Shown here in pieces: positions 1-11,342 of a DNA stretch of 64,000 bases (position 1 is its first letter; every line of letters starts with the position of its first letter). The notes beneath the pieces were generated by a model. That model did no database searches. It was not told the origin of the DNA and was given only the letters and a program-made list of their open reading frames with translations. A program made the translations under genes and the position numbers. Origin of the DNA: Trametes villosa (lineage: Eukaryota; Basidiomycota; Agaricomycetes; Polyporales; Polyporaceae). The stretch covers positions 444,001 through 508,000 of the forward strand of contig PUDQ02000143.1 in assembly GCA_002964805.2 (NCBI GenBank), written 5' to 3'.

Positions 1-1092
1 CCGCCGACTGAAGGCGAGGAGAAGCCTAAGGAAGCCAAGGATGAGGAAGAGGTCGGCGTCCGCGTCACCATCCGCTTGACCGCCCTCGATGGGGAGGGCA
101 AGGAGCTACCGTCTCCCAACGAGCAGGTGACATACCTGCACATCGTCCGGTTTGGTGCGCCCCCGGTCGCCGTTGACGGCGCCGAGGCTGAGGACCACCG
201 GCCGTGGGTCGTCAAGGTCGTCAAGCGCGAAGCAACGGTGCGAATCTTACGTACCTTCTGCTCGGAGTTTGGCTCACCCGGACGTCTAGATTGGCCTGCA
301 CACCTTCCACTTGCACGAGATCTACGGTCTCTCCGCCAACTCCAACACCCCGGCGCACTCGACTCCTGCTCCCACGGCAGCCCTCGACACACACACCTAC
401 CCCCCTGCTGTTCCTCCCTCCGTGCCCGCGGACGACGAGCCCCAGTCCGAGTGCCTGCTCTGTCTCTCATCGCCGCGCGAGGTCGTGCTCCTGCCGTGCC
501 GCCACCTAGTGGCCTGCCGCGAATGTGCACTGAACATGATCGAGTTCGGTGCTGGTGGTACCATCGTGCACAACGACAGCGAGACGAACGCTCCTGGTGC
601 GGATGCCGCGCCGGCTGAGGGCGCTGCTGCAGAGGGCGCTGCTGAGGGCGCCGCCGGTACCCCCGCTACGGAGGGTGCTCCCGCTCCAGCCGCGCCCGTC
701 CCGACCACGCCAGCCAACCCCCGGCGCAAGAGAAAGGCCAAGGGCTGGTTCTGCCCGGTGTGTCGTCAGCGTAAGTGTTCTCACCATGTCGTCAGCTATA
801 CACTCAATTCATTTACCGGTTACTAGCATATACTTCGCTGCTCCGCATCACTACGACGCCACCGGAGTTGGATGAGAAGGACGACCACTGCGACTCTACA
901 TCTGGCGACGGTCACGTTCCCCAGGTCACCGTCCCGCCGACCACTGCGCCTGCTGTGCCACCACCCGCCGCGCAGGCTGACCGTGGCCGCTTTGCATCGA
1001 CGCGGGTAGGGTTCCTCCGCGCTTTCGGCCGCCAGGGTGCGCCGCCCCCGGACCTCGAGCGCGGCACAGCTCCTGCTGCCACCGCCGCCTAA
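1..1092 (+). CDS. RING-type E3 ubiquitin ligase, mahogunin (MGRN1/RNF157)-like, 5' partial
   Basis: The gene runs in from the left edge; visible exons are 1-237, 290-770 and 827-1092. The first exon holds the tail of the domain that precedes the RING in mahogunin-type ligases (NEQVTYLHIVRF, then WVVKVVKREAT joined to IGLHTFHLHEIYGL). The RING starts with CLLC, continues LPCRHLVACREC and ends with CPVCRQPYTSLLRI, whose last Cys pair is completed across the third exon junction. Proteins of this family transfer ubiquitin to membrane or trafficking proteins, often as N-myristoylated proteins; the N-terminus is outside the window, so this cannot be checked. Oddity: about 80 Ala/Pro/Gly-rich residues (AEGAAAEGAAEGAA type repeats) separate the two halves of the RING. 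The C-terminal tail is proline-rich. The family call is firm; the substrate is unknown. Confidence 0.88.
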
Positions 1093-1755
1093 GCACTCAT
1101 GGGCTTTCCTACACCTGAGCCGTTCCACTTGCTTGGGGCCTGTGCGGCGTATTTCTCTGCTCTATTTTGGATGAGGTGTATGATTATAACGATGCATGGT
1201 GGAGGATACCGACGGGATGGCCAGGATGTTCTGTTGTGTGTAGCTGCGCGCGTGTCCCATATATGCTGTTTGTACGGTCATCTATATGCTTGTCTATGCT
1301 ACCATCTCTTTCGACTGCCCCACGCGTGTGCACGCAGTGTCTGAGGATATCCGTCGTACTGCTGCTACGAACACTACACCTTCCGGATCAAGCAGCGTCG
1401 TTCGTCGCTTATGTGTAGGACCAGGAAGCGCCCGGCGTGCCTTACCCCGGCATTCATCCGCATCCCCGCCTGCACCTCAGTCGACCACATCCACATCCAC
1501 ACCCACTCGTTCTCGTTCCTTGCCCTGTGCTGCTGTATACCTTGCTTTACTCTATACCTCGCTGTAACCGGCCGCCTCAGCTCCTATTGCGGCCGTGATC
1601 CCCGCGTGCGGCTCTGAGCTGTGCACGCACCTGCCTCGCGTCCCCGCGTCCCCGCAGCCTACCTAACTCCGCCCACTCGTCTCGCGGCCCAACCTCCCTC
1701 TTGCATCCCCTCAAACTATAAGCACTAGCGGAACTCGCACCGCGGAGCACCGGAC
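1093..1755. other. Intergenic, 3' flank of RING gene and promoter of syntaxin gene
   Basis: No convincing gene. Short pyrimidine-rich open frames on the plus strand lack family motifs and have no splice structure. The stretch before 1756 is C/T-rich, as is common upstream of fungal start codons. Confidence 0.6.
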
Positions 1756-2860
1756 ATGTCGACGGACCCGTACCACATCGTGCAGCAGGAGGTGCAGGCG
1801 TCGCTGCAGAACGCGGCGACGCTGCGCGCGTCGTACATGCGCATCCGCAGCACCGCGCGGGAGGACAGCGAGGAGCTCATTTGGGCGCGGAATGAGGTGC
1901 GTAGTGCGCTGGGTGGTTGTGGCTCGAAGCGGTGGGGTATTGACGGTGAATCGGCTCGGTATAGCTGAAAGCGACGCTTGCGGCGCTGGAGGCGGATTTG
2001 GAGGACTTGGAGGAGAGCGTGAAGTGAGTGCTGTCGCTATGCCGTGGAATTGCGGCTGCTGAGAGAGGTGCTGGGTAGTGTGGTCGAGTCGACGGGGGCT
2101 CGGTTGTTTGGCCTGGAGGAGGCGGAGGTTATGGACCGGCGGCGATATGTGGGGCATGTCCGCCGTGAGATTGAGGTACGTCTACCGCGCTGGTGTGTCA
2201 CCTGCCCTCGCTCCCGTCCCCTAGACATGGTATGCTCATACGCCGCGCCGCGTGCCTTGTGTCGTAGACAATGCGTGGCGAGGTGGACGGACAGTCGGAT
2301 GGCCGCCGGTCAAGACCTTCTTCCATGATTGGCCCCTCTGGACGTGCGGCAACTCCTGCATTGCCAGAAGACGAAGACGCACAGTCGGAGTGGGCCAAGC
2401 AGGAGCAGCAGGTGCGTAATGCTTTCTACCGTATACCCGAGGTGTGTACGAAATGTTATGGCCTTCAGATGATGATCCGTCAACAAGACGAGACGATTGA
2501 TACCATTGCCGGCACCCTCAATACCATCCATGAGCAAGCCGGGCTCATGGGCCAGGAGATTGGCGAACATGTCGAGTACGTATATGTCATGCTGCTCACC
2601 CATTGTGACCCTCCTCACGCGACCTCTTGGTTAGAATGCTCGACGACTTGGAACGCGGGGTTGACCGCTCGGATGCGAAGCTAAATACCTCTTTGCGCAA
2701 GCTGCGTAATTTCATCCGCCAGACGGAGGGTACGTTTGAAATGTGTTGAATTCTACCCGGTTCACTGACAAATTGCACCGTAGAGACGAAGTCAGGATGG
2801 TGCATAACCATACTGATAATTATCCTCATGGCCTTACTCCTCGCCGTGATCTTGGTATGA
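1756..2860 (+). CDS. TLG1: Qc-SNARE of the syntaxin-6/Tlg1 type
   Basis: Seven exons (1756-1896, 1965-2023, 2079-2175, 2268-2411, 2469-2575, 2635-2729, 2784-2860) give 239 residues. The N-terminal part (DPYHIVQQEVQASL, then a helical stretch ending VRREIE) matches the syntaxin-6 N-terminal three-helix domain. A SNARE helix follows at about residues 150-210 (QQDETIDTIAGTLNTIHEQ, EMLDDLERGVDRSDAKL). The protein ends in a C-terminal membrane anchor (ITILIIILMALLLAVILV) with almost no lumenal tail, as expected for a tail-anchored SNARE of the trans-Golgi/early endosome. It would pair with Qa, Qb and R SNAREs for endosome-Golgi fusion. The position of the ionic zero-layer Gln appears to be His181. 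The assignment within the Qc class (Tlg1 rather than Syn8) rests on the N-terminal domain. Confidence 0.88.
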
Positions 2861-3253
2861 ACTGCTTGCAAGTATCTCTTCTTACTGTACTAGTCATATA
2901 GTCTCTTTGCCATTCTTTTGGGACACTCGTTTGTATGGTTTGTACGCTGCATACTCTGGATACAGTTATCCTCCCGATGACTGACGTGCCTGTGGCAGAC
3001 GGCGTTCTCGGGCAGGCGTTTGGTAGACACGTGGCTGTGGCGGGTCGGACGTGTTGTTTGCGCGTTGTTTGTCCGGGCGCCAGACGCCATGAAAGGCGGG
3101 CGAGGAGGTTGCTTTTCCCTCCGCTCCTCATTGTCGTGCTGGTCGACGACTCCAACGACGACGGTCCACATCTCTACCACGCCAGCGGCTCATCTACCAT
3201 ATTTCTACCCTAATCTTTTTGTTCTGTCCCATCTCTAACCGTTCTAACCTGCC
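2861..3253. other. Intergenic, promoter of kinase gene
   Basis: 393 bases with no supported gene. CT-rich runs (around 3205-3245) lie just upstream of the kinase start and are the only promoter-like feature seen. Confidence 0.6.
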
Positions 3254-6205
3254 ATGTCCGCCCCAAGCAACGACCCACCTCGCGCCCCGCGCGTCAAGTA
3301 CGCAACTCCTCTCGGCACGCGCTGGGAGAAGGAGAAGGCCGCAGCTGGTACAAACGCCTTCGAATACCCCGACGACGCTAAATACGTCGGCCCGTGGATC
3401 ATCGGCGAGTGCGTCGGCAAGGGTGCTAGCGGCCGCGTCAAGATCGCTCGTCACCGTCGGACCGGTCAGCTGGCTGCCGTTAAGATTCTGCCCCTCCAGC
3501 CTTTCCTCACCTCGAGGAGCGCGGCCAACGCTCAGGCCAAGTTGGAGAAACAGCGTCTTGGCATCGACAGGGAGATCATCATGATGAAGCTCATGAACCA
3601 CCCCAACATCATGCGCATATACGATGTCTACGAGGGGGAGAAGGAGCTCTACCTCATTCTGGAGTACGTGGAAGGCGGCGAGCTGTTCGACTTCCTGGTC
3701 AACCGCGGACGCCTCCCTCCGCTCGAGGCGCTTGCCTACTTCAAGCAGATCGTCTACGGCCTCAGCTACGCGCACACGTTCTCTATCATTCACCGTGACC
3801 TCAAGCCGGAGAACATCCTGATCCACTCGCTCAACCCTCCGCTCATCAAGATCGCTGACTGGGGTATGGCTGCCTTTGCTCCGCCGACTCTTCAGCTTGA
3901 GACTAGCTGCGGTAGCCCTCACTATGCTAGCCCGGAAATCGTCAATGGCCACAAGTACACTGGGACTGCTACGGACATCTGGAGCTGTGGTGTCATCTTG
4001 TATGCTCTGCTCACTGGACGCCTTCCCTTCGACGACAAGAACGTTCGTACGCTGCTGACGAAGGTCAAAGTCGGCAAGTACGACATGCCGAGCTTCGTCG
4101 ACCCCATGGCGAAAGATCTCCTGTCGCGCATGCTCGTTGTGGATGTCAACAAGAGAATCACTGTAAGTCCCAAAATAGGGCGCATACACCGACCGCTAAT
4201 TTTGGCCGGCTAGATGTCCGAGATGCTGGCTCATCCCTGGCTTGAGAGCGCTACCCCTGGGATCACCTACGTCTTGGCGCCTCCTGTGTCTGAGCTTGCG
4301 CAGCCCTTGCCATCTGCGCTGCACATCGACCGTGACCTCTTTGAGTCTCTCTGCGTCATCTGGGGCCGACACGCTGATACTGACGGCATCCGCGCTGATC
4401 TCCTGAGCCCTGCTGGGCACGGTACGCTGGCTAAGGCTTTCTACTTCTTGCTGCAGAAACACCGCGAGAAGGCCCTGGAGGAACACGGCATCCTCATGGA
4501 CATCGACGGGGTCCTGAACACCCAGGGGAAAGTGGTCCTCAAGCAATACGCCGCCCCTCTCTCCAAGCCAGGAAATCGCCAGTCTCTGGAGGTCGCACCG
4601 TCGGCCGCTGTCCCCGTCCCTCAGGCCCCACGCTTGCGCTCAGACCGCCCCGCTCCGCTGCCGCCGTCTCGTACGCCCTCGCCAAAGCCTCCTCTCACGA
4701 TCACTACCGTTGTGCCCGTGGAGCGTGCTCCCTCGCGTCCTCACCCCCCGTCACCCGTCGGGCCGCGCCCGCAGAAGCCTAGGCCGCAGGCTCCTGGTGC
4801 CAGGAACACTGTGACGTTTACCAGCCCTCCCGCCTTCGTGCCCAACCCCGATGCAGCGCGTGCGCGGTACCAGGGCGCCGGTCCCGGCGTCATCCAGCGC
4901 CCCAGGGCGACGAGGTCTACGGTTGACGCCGAGGCGTTCCGTCGGTTGGCGCCTCCCATGCAGCGCAACGGGGGTAATGCACCCCCTGCGCAACGCGCGT
5001 CGATTCATGGCTCGACTTTCCTCCCTCATGGTCATACGTCTCACCACGGCGCCGTCTCTGCGCCGGGCGTCATCTTCGCACCCCGGCCGGTTCCTGCTGT
5101 CCCAGCCTCCGTACTCCCTGTGATGACCACTCCTCGTATTCCCGACGTCGAGATGCAGGTGGACGCAGAGTACCCGTGCACGCCCGATGCTCAAGCTTTG
5201 CCGTGGCCTCCTACCCACATGCAGCACGCTCGGGCCTCGAGGCAGGTGCAGTTCACGCAGGACGCGGCCCCTCGTCGGCAGGCTCGCATGTCAAGCACGG
5301 AGCACCGCATGGACGTTACATGGGACAAGGACGGCCGCAACGAGAACAAGGAGAACGCGAGCGCCAACAGGCCGGCGGCCCCGCGCGCTCCACACTCCGA
5401 GTGTCAGTCTGGCGGTTTGGGCTTCGGACACTCCATCCCGATGGCAAAGGAGATGGGAAACATGGTGTTCCTGCAGGATGCAAACCACGGACAACAGATG
5501 AAGAAGGACAAGAAGACCCGCCGTGAGTGGCTCGCACCTCACCCGTTGATGTATGACTGATGGCGCCCGTAACCCATAGCTCCCCCGCTGGACTTCGCTG
5601 CTCCGCCGGTCCTTCAGAAACGCTCCACGTTCACCGCTCAGTCGCCGCATCTTGGCTCTCCTCCAACCGCAGGCATGTCCCCTACCGTCGGGGAGTTCAA
5701 GGGCTGGTTCTCGAACCTCTTCCACTGGAAGGTCCAGTCCTACCTCCTGTACTCCATGCTAGACCTCATGACGACGCGCATGGAGACTACCCGGCTGCTG
5801 GAGTACTTCGGCGCCACGGTCGCGATGGAGGAGAACGGCGGATGGAGCGTGCTGCGGTGCCGCATTGACGACATGCACGACGCGAGCGGGCTCGTGCAGA
5901 AGCAGGTCCGCTTCCGCGTCGAGTTCACGTCCTGCTCGCCCTCCGCGAGCATCGCCACCCCGAACGCGACCCCGCGGCTGTCGCAGACCTCGCAGCCGTC
6001 CTTCTCGGGGCGCAGCCGCGTGGAGAACATGTCTGGGTACGAGACCGTGCTCGGGTTCGTGCTCGAGAAGGGCTCCGTGTCCGCGTTCAAGACGCTCTAC
6101 CACCGGCTCCGCGGGGAGTGGCGGCTCGATGCGCTGTGCTCGCCTACGACGGCGGGCGCGATGGGCGCGCCGCCGCTCAGCATCCAGCAGCAGTTCATGG
6201 CGTAG
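3254..6205 (+). CDS. Gin4/Hsl1/Kcc4-type (Nim1-related, CAMKL) serine/threonine protein kinase
   Basis: Three exons (3254-4162, 4214-5522, 5580-6205) encode 947 residues. The kinase domain spans about residues 44-320: glycine loop GKGASGRV, catalytic Lys77 (AAVK), HRDLKPEN at 180-187, activation segment from DWG at 202-204 to SPEIV, and GTATDIWSCGVILYALLTG. A long Pro-rich, basic, probably disordered middle region follows. The last exon (FKGWFSNLFHWK to FRVEFTSC) looks like a KA1-type membrane/phospholipid-binding domain, which ends kinases of this family. Family members act at the bud neck or septin cortex and in morphogenesis/G2-M control through Swe1/Wee1; that role is inferred from family only. 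The metal-binding DFG is DWG here. The start at 3254 is the first ATG of the open frame. Confidence 0.9.
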
Positions 6206-7432
6206 GCTCCAGAGTCCTGTATATCTCGCGGCGGAGGATGAACGGTTAGTAAGTACATGCGTGTCGTTGCCTGGTGCAGGCAGCCAAATTTTCTTCCGAT
6301 TTGTAGATTTTACTGTATATCCCTTCTACTCGCCATCATCTCTATCCATAACAGTCTCTACCTACTACGGACTTGTCCCACCGGACGTTGTATCACCGTA
6401 CACCTCACAGGATATATAATATATAGACCACCTTCACACCGTTCCCCTCACATGGACGTTGTGATGTATCTGTATCATCCTTGGTCGAGAACGAAGCCGA
6501 GGAACGGCAGCTAGCAAATTGTATCGAGGAAAGAGGTCATTTTGTGGCCGAAAATGTAGGCGCTTAAATCCACTCACTCTTGCCTTTTGGCCACCATCAT
6601 CAAGGGCTGCGTCTCGCGAGTGACATCAATTCCAATGCTCACACAATGTCATGAAAAACCTCGAGGCTTGTTCTGCGTGCGGTCAGGTTCTTGGCTCAGA
6701 GAGTGGTGCATCGGCGACGATGTTCCAGGCCTCGGAGTTCGTTGCCGGTTCCAGAAATACCAGCAACCAAGTCCTTCTACTGGTTCGTACTCTCTATGCA
6801 ATTTCCAGCCTATTTTTGGGTGTCTCAGGAAGCCGACTAACAATAGCTATGCATTGTAGACCTTGCGACTCACCGGTCGGGTAATCCTTCGAACAAACGA
6901 CGGATGTAGCTCGGGGCCGCCAGGGTCATTCTACCATTCGGCACCGCAGATTTAGACGACACTCTCGTCAGCTTCTGCTTCGGTGAATGGTGAGTGCGGC
7001 CGTCCCTGAGCTCTAGAGCTTTTTGTCGTTGTGCCGTCCGCAGTTCATCGGCAGCGGCGAGTTGTGCTTGCTGGGAGTGCTGCGACGATGTTAGACGAAT
7101 GTCGGATCGCGTGGTTGGGGTGATGTCACTGCCGTGCTGACGCTCAGTCCTGTGATACAAGCCAGTATCGGTCAGGGATAGCACAGCTCACCCGAGCGCA
7201 AGTGATTTTCCCGTACACGCAACACTCGTCGTCGACATGTGGCCACTCTATTCACTTTCCTCGGACTTACTGCCCTTCAGTACGATGTCGCAACCCAAGA
7301 TATCTTTGCCGCGGCATTCGCTACTCCTGGAGATGCCGATGCAGCGCATATATAGGCACAACACTTGGGCGTCGAGACCTTCAGGCTCATCACCTCCGCC
7401 TCGCACTCGCGCTCCAGACGTACACTTTCGAC
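6206..7432. other. Gene-poor stretch before the LPMO gene
   Basis: Downstream flank of the kinase and upstream region of the LPMO. A minus-strand open frame at 6870-7184 (104 codons) and a plus frame at 6587-6859 have no recognisable motif, so I do not call them. The last 90 bases hold the LPMO core promoter. Confidence 0.5.
7349..7355 (+). promoter_or_regulatory. TATA box of the AA9 LPMO gene
   Basis: TATATAG lies 84 bases before the start codon at 7433, a usual distance for a strongly expressed secreted fungal enzyme. No other TATA-like site is nearer. Confidence 0.55.
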
Positions 7433-8694
7433 ATGAAAGGGTTGCTCGCTACTCTTGCTGTGGTCTCCGCCCAGCTTGCCGCTGCTCATTGTGTGTAACA
7501 CTTGGTGCCCCGTTCTCCTGCAGATGCACTGACAACCGCCTGGACAGACACGCTTCCCGACCTCATCGCGAACGGCACGGTCACCCCCGACTGGGTGTAC
7601 GTGCGCACTACGCAGAACCACTACAGCAATGGTCCGGTAAGAGCTCGCTAATGCATTTGCGCCGTTGGACGTATTGCCAATCATGACATTTGGATCTAGA
7701 TTACCGACGTCACTTCGCCGGAGTTCCGATGCTACGAACTCGACATGAACGCGACTCCGGGGGAGACGTCCATTGCCACCGTTGAAGCTGGCTCTACGAT
7801 TGGATTCAAAGGTAGCGTTGCCTTCACAGATGCGTAACACCTGGGCTGACCGCCGCTTTCACAGCGGTGAGCTAGACCTAGCTACGTATGGCCTCATCAC
7901 TTACCCAGACTCGAACCGGACGTAGGACAACTCATTCTACCATCCAGGGGTAAGCCTACAGCCACAGCAGCACTATCTGCATGAAGGATTAACCGACGTC
8001 ATAACTGTCCACCACCCTTGACAGTACTTCTCGGCGTACATGAGCCGCGCGTCTCCCGCTGCGAACAGCCCGGACGCCGGTACCGGCGACACCTGGTTCA
8101 AGATCTGGGAGGACCCTCCGGTCTTCGAGAACGGCCAGCTCGTCTTCCCCTCCCAGTGTGAGCATCACTTCCACCGCACGCTTCAAACAGGCTCCTGACG
8201 TTCATGCCGTGCAGCCATGACAGAGATTACGTTCACTATACCTAAGAGCCTGCCCAGCGGCCAATACTTGGTCCGCGGAGAACAGGTACGGGGCCCCTTT
8301 TGACCTTTCCCAGATTCCGAGCAATTGTGCAGACGATTAACGCGACGCGACCGCTAGATTGCCCTGCACGTCGCTTCTAGCTTCGGCGGCGCCCAGTTCT
8401 ATATTGGTTGCGCTCAATTGAACGTGATCAACGGCGGCGACGGCGCGCCTGGGCCCTTGGTCTCCATCCCAGGCGTGTACACTGGCGTAAGTGTCTGTCA
8501 AGGCGGGAGCTGAATGCGCAGTTCGAGCTGACATGCGGCCCAGCGCGAGCCCGGAATCCTGATCGACATCTACGACCTCCCTCCCAACTACCCCGGATAC
8601 ACCTCTCGTGAGTTCTTTTGTTGACCACGCTGAGAGCGCGATGTTGAATTTGACGGCGTCTGTCACAGCGGGCCCTGCTGTGTGGCGCGGATGA
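7433..8694 (+). CDS. AA9 (former GH61) lytic polysaccharide monooxygenase, no carbohydrate-binding module
   Basis: Ten exons: 7433-7490, 7548-7636, 7700-7811, 7865-7866, 7926-7949, 8025-8157, 8215-8285, 8358-8486, 8544-8607, 8669-8694; 235 residues. A signal peptide (LLATLAVVSAQLAAA) ends just before His19, which becomes the mature N-terminal His of the copper histidine brace. The second brace His is His93 in FYHPG. The axial Tyr178 sits in AQFYIGCAQLNV, a hallmark of AA9. The enzyme is secreted and would oxidatively cleave cellulose or hemicellulose chains, using a one-electron donor and H2O2 or O2. The protein stops at GPAVW-RG without a linker or CBM1. Reading through K-A-D-N-S requires a 2-nt exon (CG) between two normal-looking introns of 53 and 59 nt; without it the frame is broken. 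Regiospecificity cannot be told from sequence. Confidence 0.9.
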
Positions 8695-9419
8695 GAGCCG
8701 CCGCAGGAGACACGTTGCCGACGTAACCCCGGCAGAACATGGAGCGAGTAGTGCAGCTGTTCACTCACATTGTCAAACAAGGCTTTGGGATGAGAAAGTC
8801 TGCGCTTGTTTAGGTTACGCCGTGCCTCGCCGGTAATTTCATTTTCGAGCCAAATCCGTCGACCCCATTGGGGCCCCTTGATCATTGATGACTCTCAACC
8901 GGAGTTCCCCTCCTACAGGATCTGGCACCTTCATGGTCTCAATCAGCGTCAGACGGTCAAATAGCCCCTTCAGAGGTTCGTCGAAGGCAAGAAGAGGGCG
9001 GTGATCGGCTGGGTGACTGTTCGAATGTCGCCGAAGCAAGTATCGCCCACGTCGGCCTCGCAAGTCGAGACCCGCCGAAACGTCCAGCACCAGTGTGGGC
9101 GGCACGTCCAAAATTCTTCAGCTAGGTCCCAAGGGCTCTGTGTCTGTCAATCTGAGCCGCACAGCACACACAGGGAGCCGCCGGTAAGATGAAGACGAAA
9201 TACAAATCGCCGCGTCCCTGCCACAATGTTGCCAAATTTAGCTAGACACTGGGTGGAGGTCGCTTACGCCGGCAAGATGTCCAACTTAACGGTTGCCGCC
9301 ATCGTCAACCGACGAGGGTCGACCCCAGACTTGCTTTTATCCCTCCACCTCCCTCCTATCCGCATGAGTGCGCGCAGGCGTGGTCCCCTTGGCCCCTCCA
9401 GCAGCACGACTTGGCGCAC
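8695..9419. other. Intergenic between LPMO and DUF6533 gene
   Basis: 725 bases. Minus-strand open frames (for example 8839-9111) have no known motif and no consistent splice sites; I see no supported gene. Confidence 0.5.
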
Positions 9420-11342
9420 ATGAGTGAGAGCGATGTCCTGTACCTCGTGAGGACCGCTCATGACGGGCAGTCGATTCATGCTCGTGAGTGCAACCGTTGG
9501 CGTCTTGGAGAGTGGAGAAGATGCTGACTACCTGGGCATGCAGTCTCATCTTCGGTGTGGCTGCTGTACGATCTGCTGACCACGCTCGACCAAGAGGTGA
9601 GCTCGGAACGCCTCCCAGAATAGCCGCAAGGTTCAGAGTCGCTGACTGTCGTGTGCGCGGCTCGCGCTGTCCAGGTGGAGTTTGTGTGGAGGTGCGCGCT
9701 TTCGGTCCGGTTGGTCGACCATCATCCTAAAGGAACTCCGTGAAGGTCTCCCAACACGCTCCCCAAGTTCCTCTATCTGGTGTCGAGATATGTCGGGTTG
9801 TTCGGACAATTGTGAGCGCTCTGTTGCTTCTCGTCATGCCCCTGCAACCGTTTACATATTCTCCGCAGCACACTCGCCTCCGGTCTGCTGCCGTTCTTGT
9901 ATGTCGTTTGAAATGCGAGACAGTGGTATACTCAACTGACGGCAATTTAGCTGTACCGGTCAACTGATCACTTCACTCATCGTCGACTCGCTCTTGATCA
10001 TGAGCGTTGAGCTGAGCTTGATGCTCAGGATTGACGCCCTCTACGGGCGATCGAAGAAAGGTCAGTAGTTGAGATGTCATTCCATGGCAGATGAGGACAA
10101 GAGCTTACAAGCCGTCACTGGCAGTCCGCACTTTGCTTCTGGTCGCCTTCATCGGTGAGTCGTCTATATGTTTGAATAATTCCCTAGCAATTGCTGATAG
10201 ATTCTCAGTGGAGGCCGCGGTATGTCATAGACAGGACGCAAGCACTGCTTCTTCTGACACCCACGCAGACTGCGGCCACGATCAACGGCGTCGTCTACCG
10301 TCGCGTCTATGTGGACGTGACACCGTATCCGCCCAACTGGCCGATCAAGGGCTGCTTCTTCCCTACGGATATATTTTGGAATAAGCTGTGCTGGTGCGTA
10401 CAGGCCCACCGCCCGATAATGACCTGCTTACCTCCGCTCAGGGCTCCGATTCTGGCGTTTGAAAGTGAGACCCCTTGCGCGTTGCGGTCGAATCGCAGGG
10501 CTGACGCGTTGACTTCCTTGCAGCCCTGCTGTTCTGTCTTAATACCGCCAAGTGTATATCATACGGACGACTGGAGCATACCCCACTAATCTGCCGTCTC
10601 TTCCGAGATGGAAGTGCATATTTCGCCATGTACGCACCTCCTGCTGCAGAGTGTTCGTGCGATACTGACACATATTCACAGCTCTTTCGGTTAGTACTAA
10701 CCTTGGAGCCGTTAGACTCGCATTGCAGTACCAGCGCTGACCGTTTACCTACTAGTTTTCATGCTGCTATGCATCATCACACAATTCCTCGACGTTAGCT
10801 GGGTCTCAACCGCAACCTCTGCGTTCGTCGCACATCATCCTAGTGCACTGTATGCTGAACGCTGACGCTGTGTCCACAGATGGCTATCCGCCGTCTTCTC
10901 GTACTCCGTGAGTTCTACTATGTGCAAGAGTTCGCCTGAATCGCTTACCAGAGAACAGGGCTGCCACTTGCTGCTGAGCGTCCGTGACGTGGCCACGCGA
11001 CGCGAACGGCTCGACTTGACGTTCCTATGTGCCGAAGCGTCAAGCACACACGATACGCCCAAATCCGATTCGTCCCTGGGTAGCCCGCATCGTCACTATC
11101 CGCCGCCCGGCCGGCTGTCATTCCCGCATGATCACGTCGAATCCTCCATCGAGTCCGATATCCCTCCGCTCACATTCGCCCACGGCAGCGACTGCTCTTC
11201 CGAAGAACATACGGACGTCGCGTCGTCACGGCACCAATGCCGCGAGCACGGGGAAGCGAGCTCTATGGATGCGGATTCGCTGGAGCGCGGGGAGGAGCGA
11301 CCGTCTTCCGGACGTCTCGCAAGGACATCACTTGGTAGGTAG
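9420..11342 (+). CDS. DUF6533-type multi-pass membrane protein of Agaricomycetes
   Basis: Rebuilt from 15 exons: 9420-9483, 9544-9596, 9675-9704, 9768-9811, 9869-9898, 9951-10060, 10125-10154, 10209-10219, 10269-10393, 10442-10464, 10524-10629, 10682-10689, 10729-10822, 10880-10907, 10959-11342; 379 residues. The first segment WLLYDLLTTLDQEVEFVWR is the DUF6533 signature, followed by FLYLVSRYVGLFGQF and SLIVDSLLIMSVELSLMLR-IDALYGRSKK, then further hydrophobic helices (TVYLLVFMLLCIITQFL, WLSAVFSYS). These give about seven membrane segments and a polar Ser/His/Glu-rich C-terminal tail. The family is expanded in mushrooms and its function is unknown. The start Met at 9420 and donors at 9705 (gtccgg) and 10823 (gttcgt) are the least certain points. 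Two exons are only 8 and 11 nt long. Confidence 0.75.

Noticed and set aside
3194..4189. 331-codon minus-strand open frame
   Set aside because: It lies opposite the kinase exon, whose motifs are clear. The frame is a codon-bias shadow with no motif.
6570..6610. U2-snRNA-like CTTGCCTTTTGGC
   Set aside because: Only about 13 bases resemble U2; the branch-recognition sequence that must follow is absent.
6870..7184. 104-codon minus frame between kinase and LPMO
   Set aside because: Open but unrecognised. It overlaps no promoter signal on that strand; kept only as a remote possibility.
10850..10880. 30-nt intron in the DUF6533 gene
   Set aside because: Too short for fungal splicing. A 57-nt alternative (donor at 10823) gives the same phase and a sensible helix.
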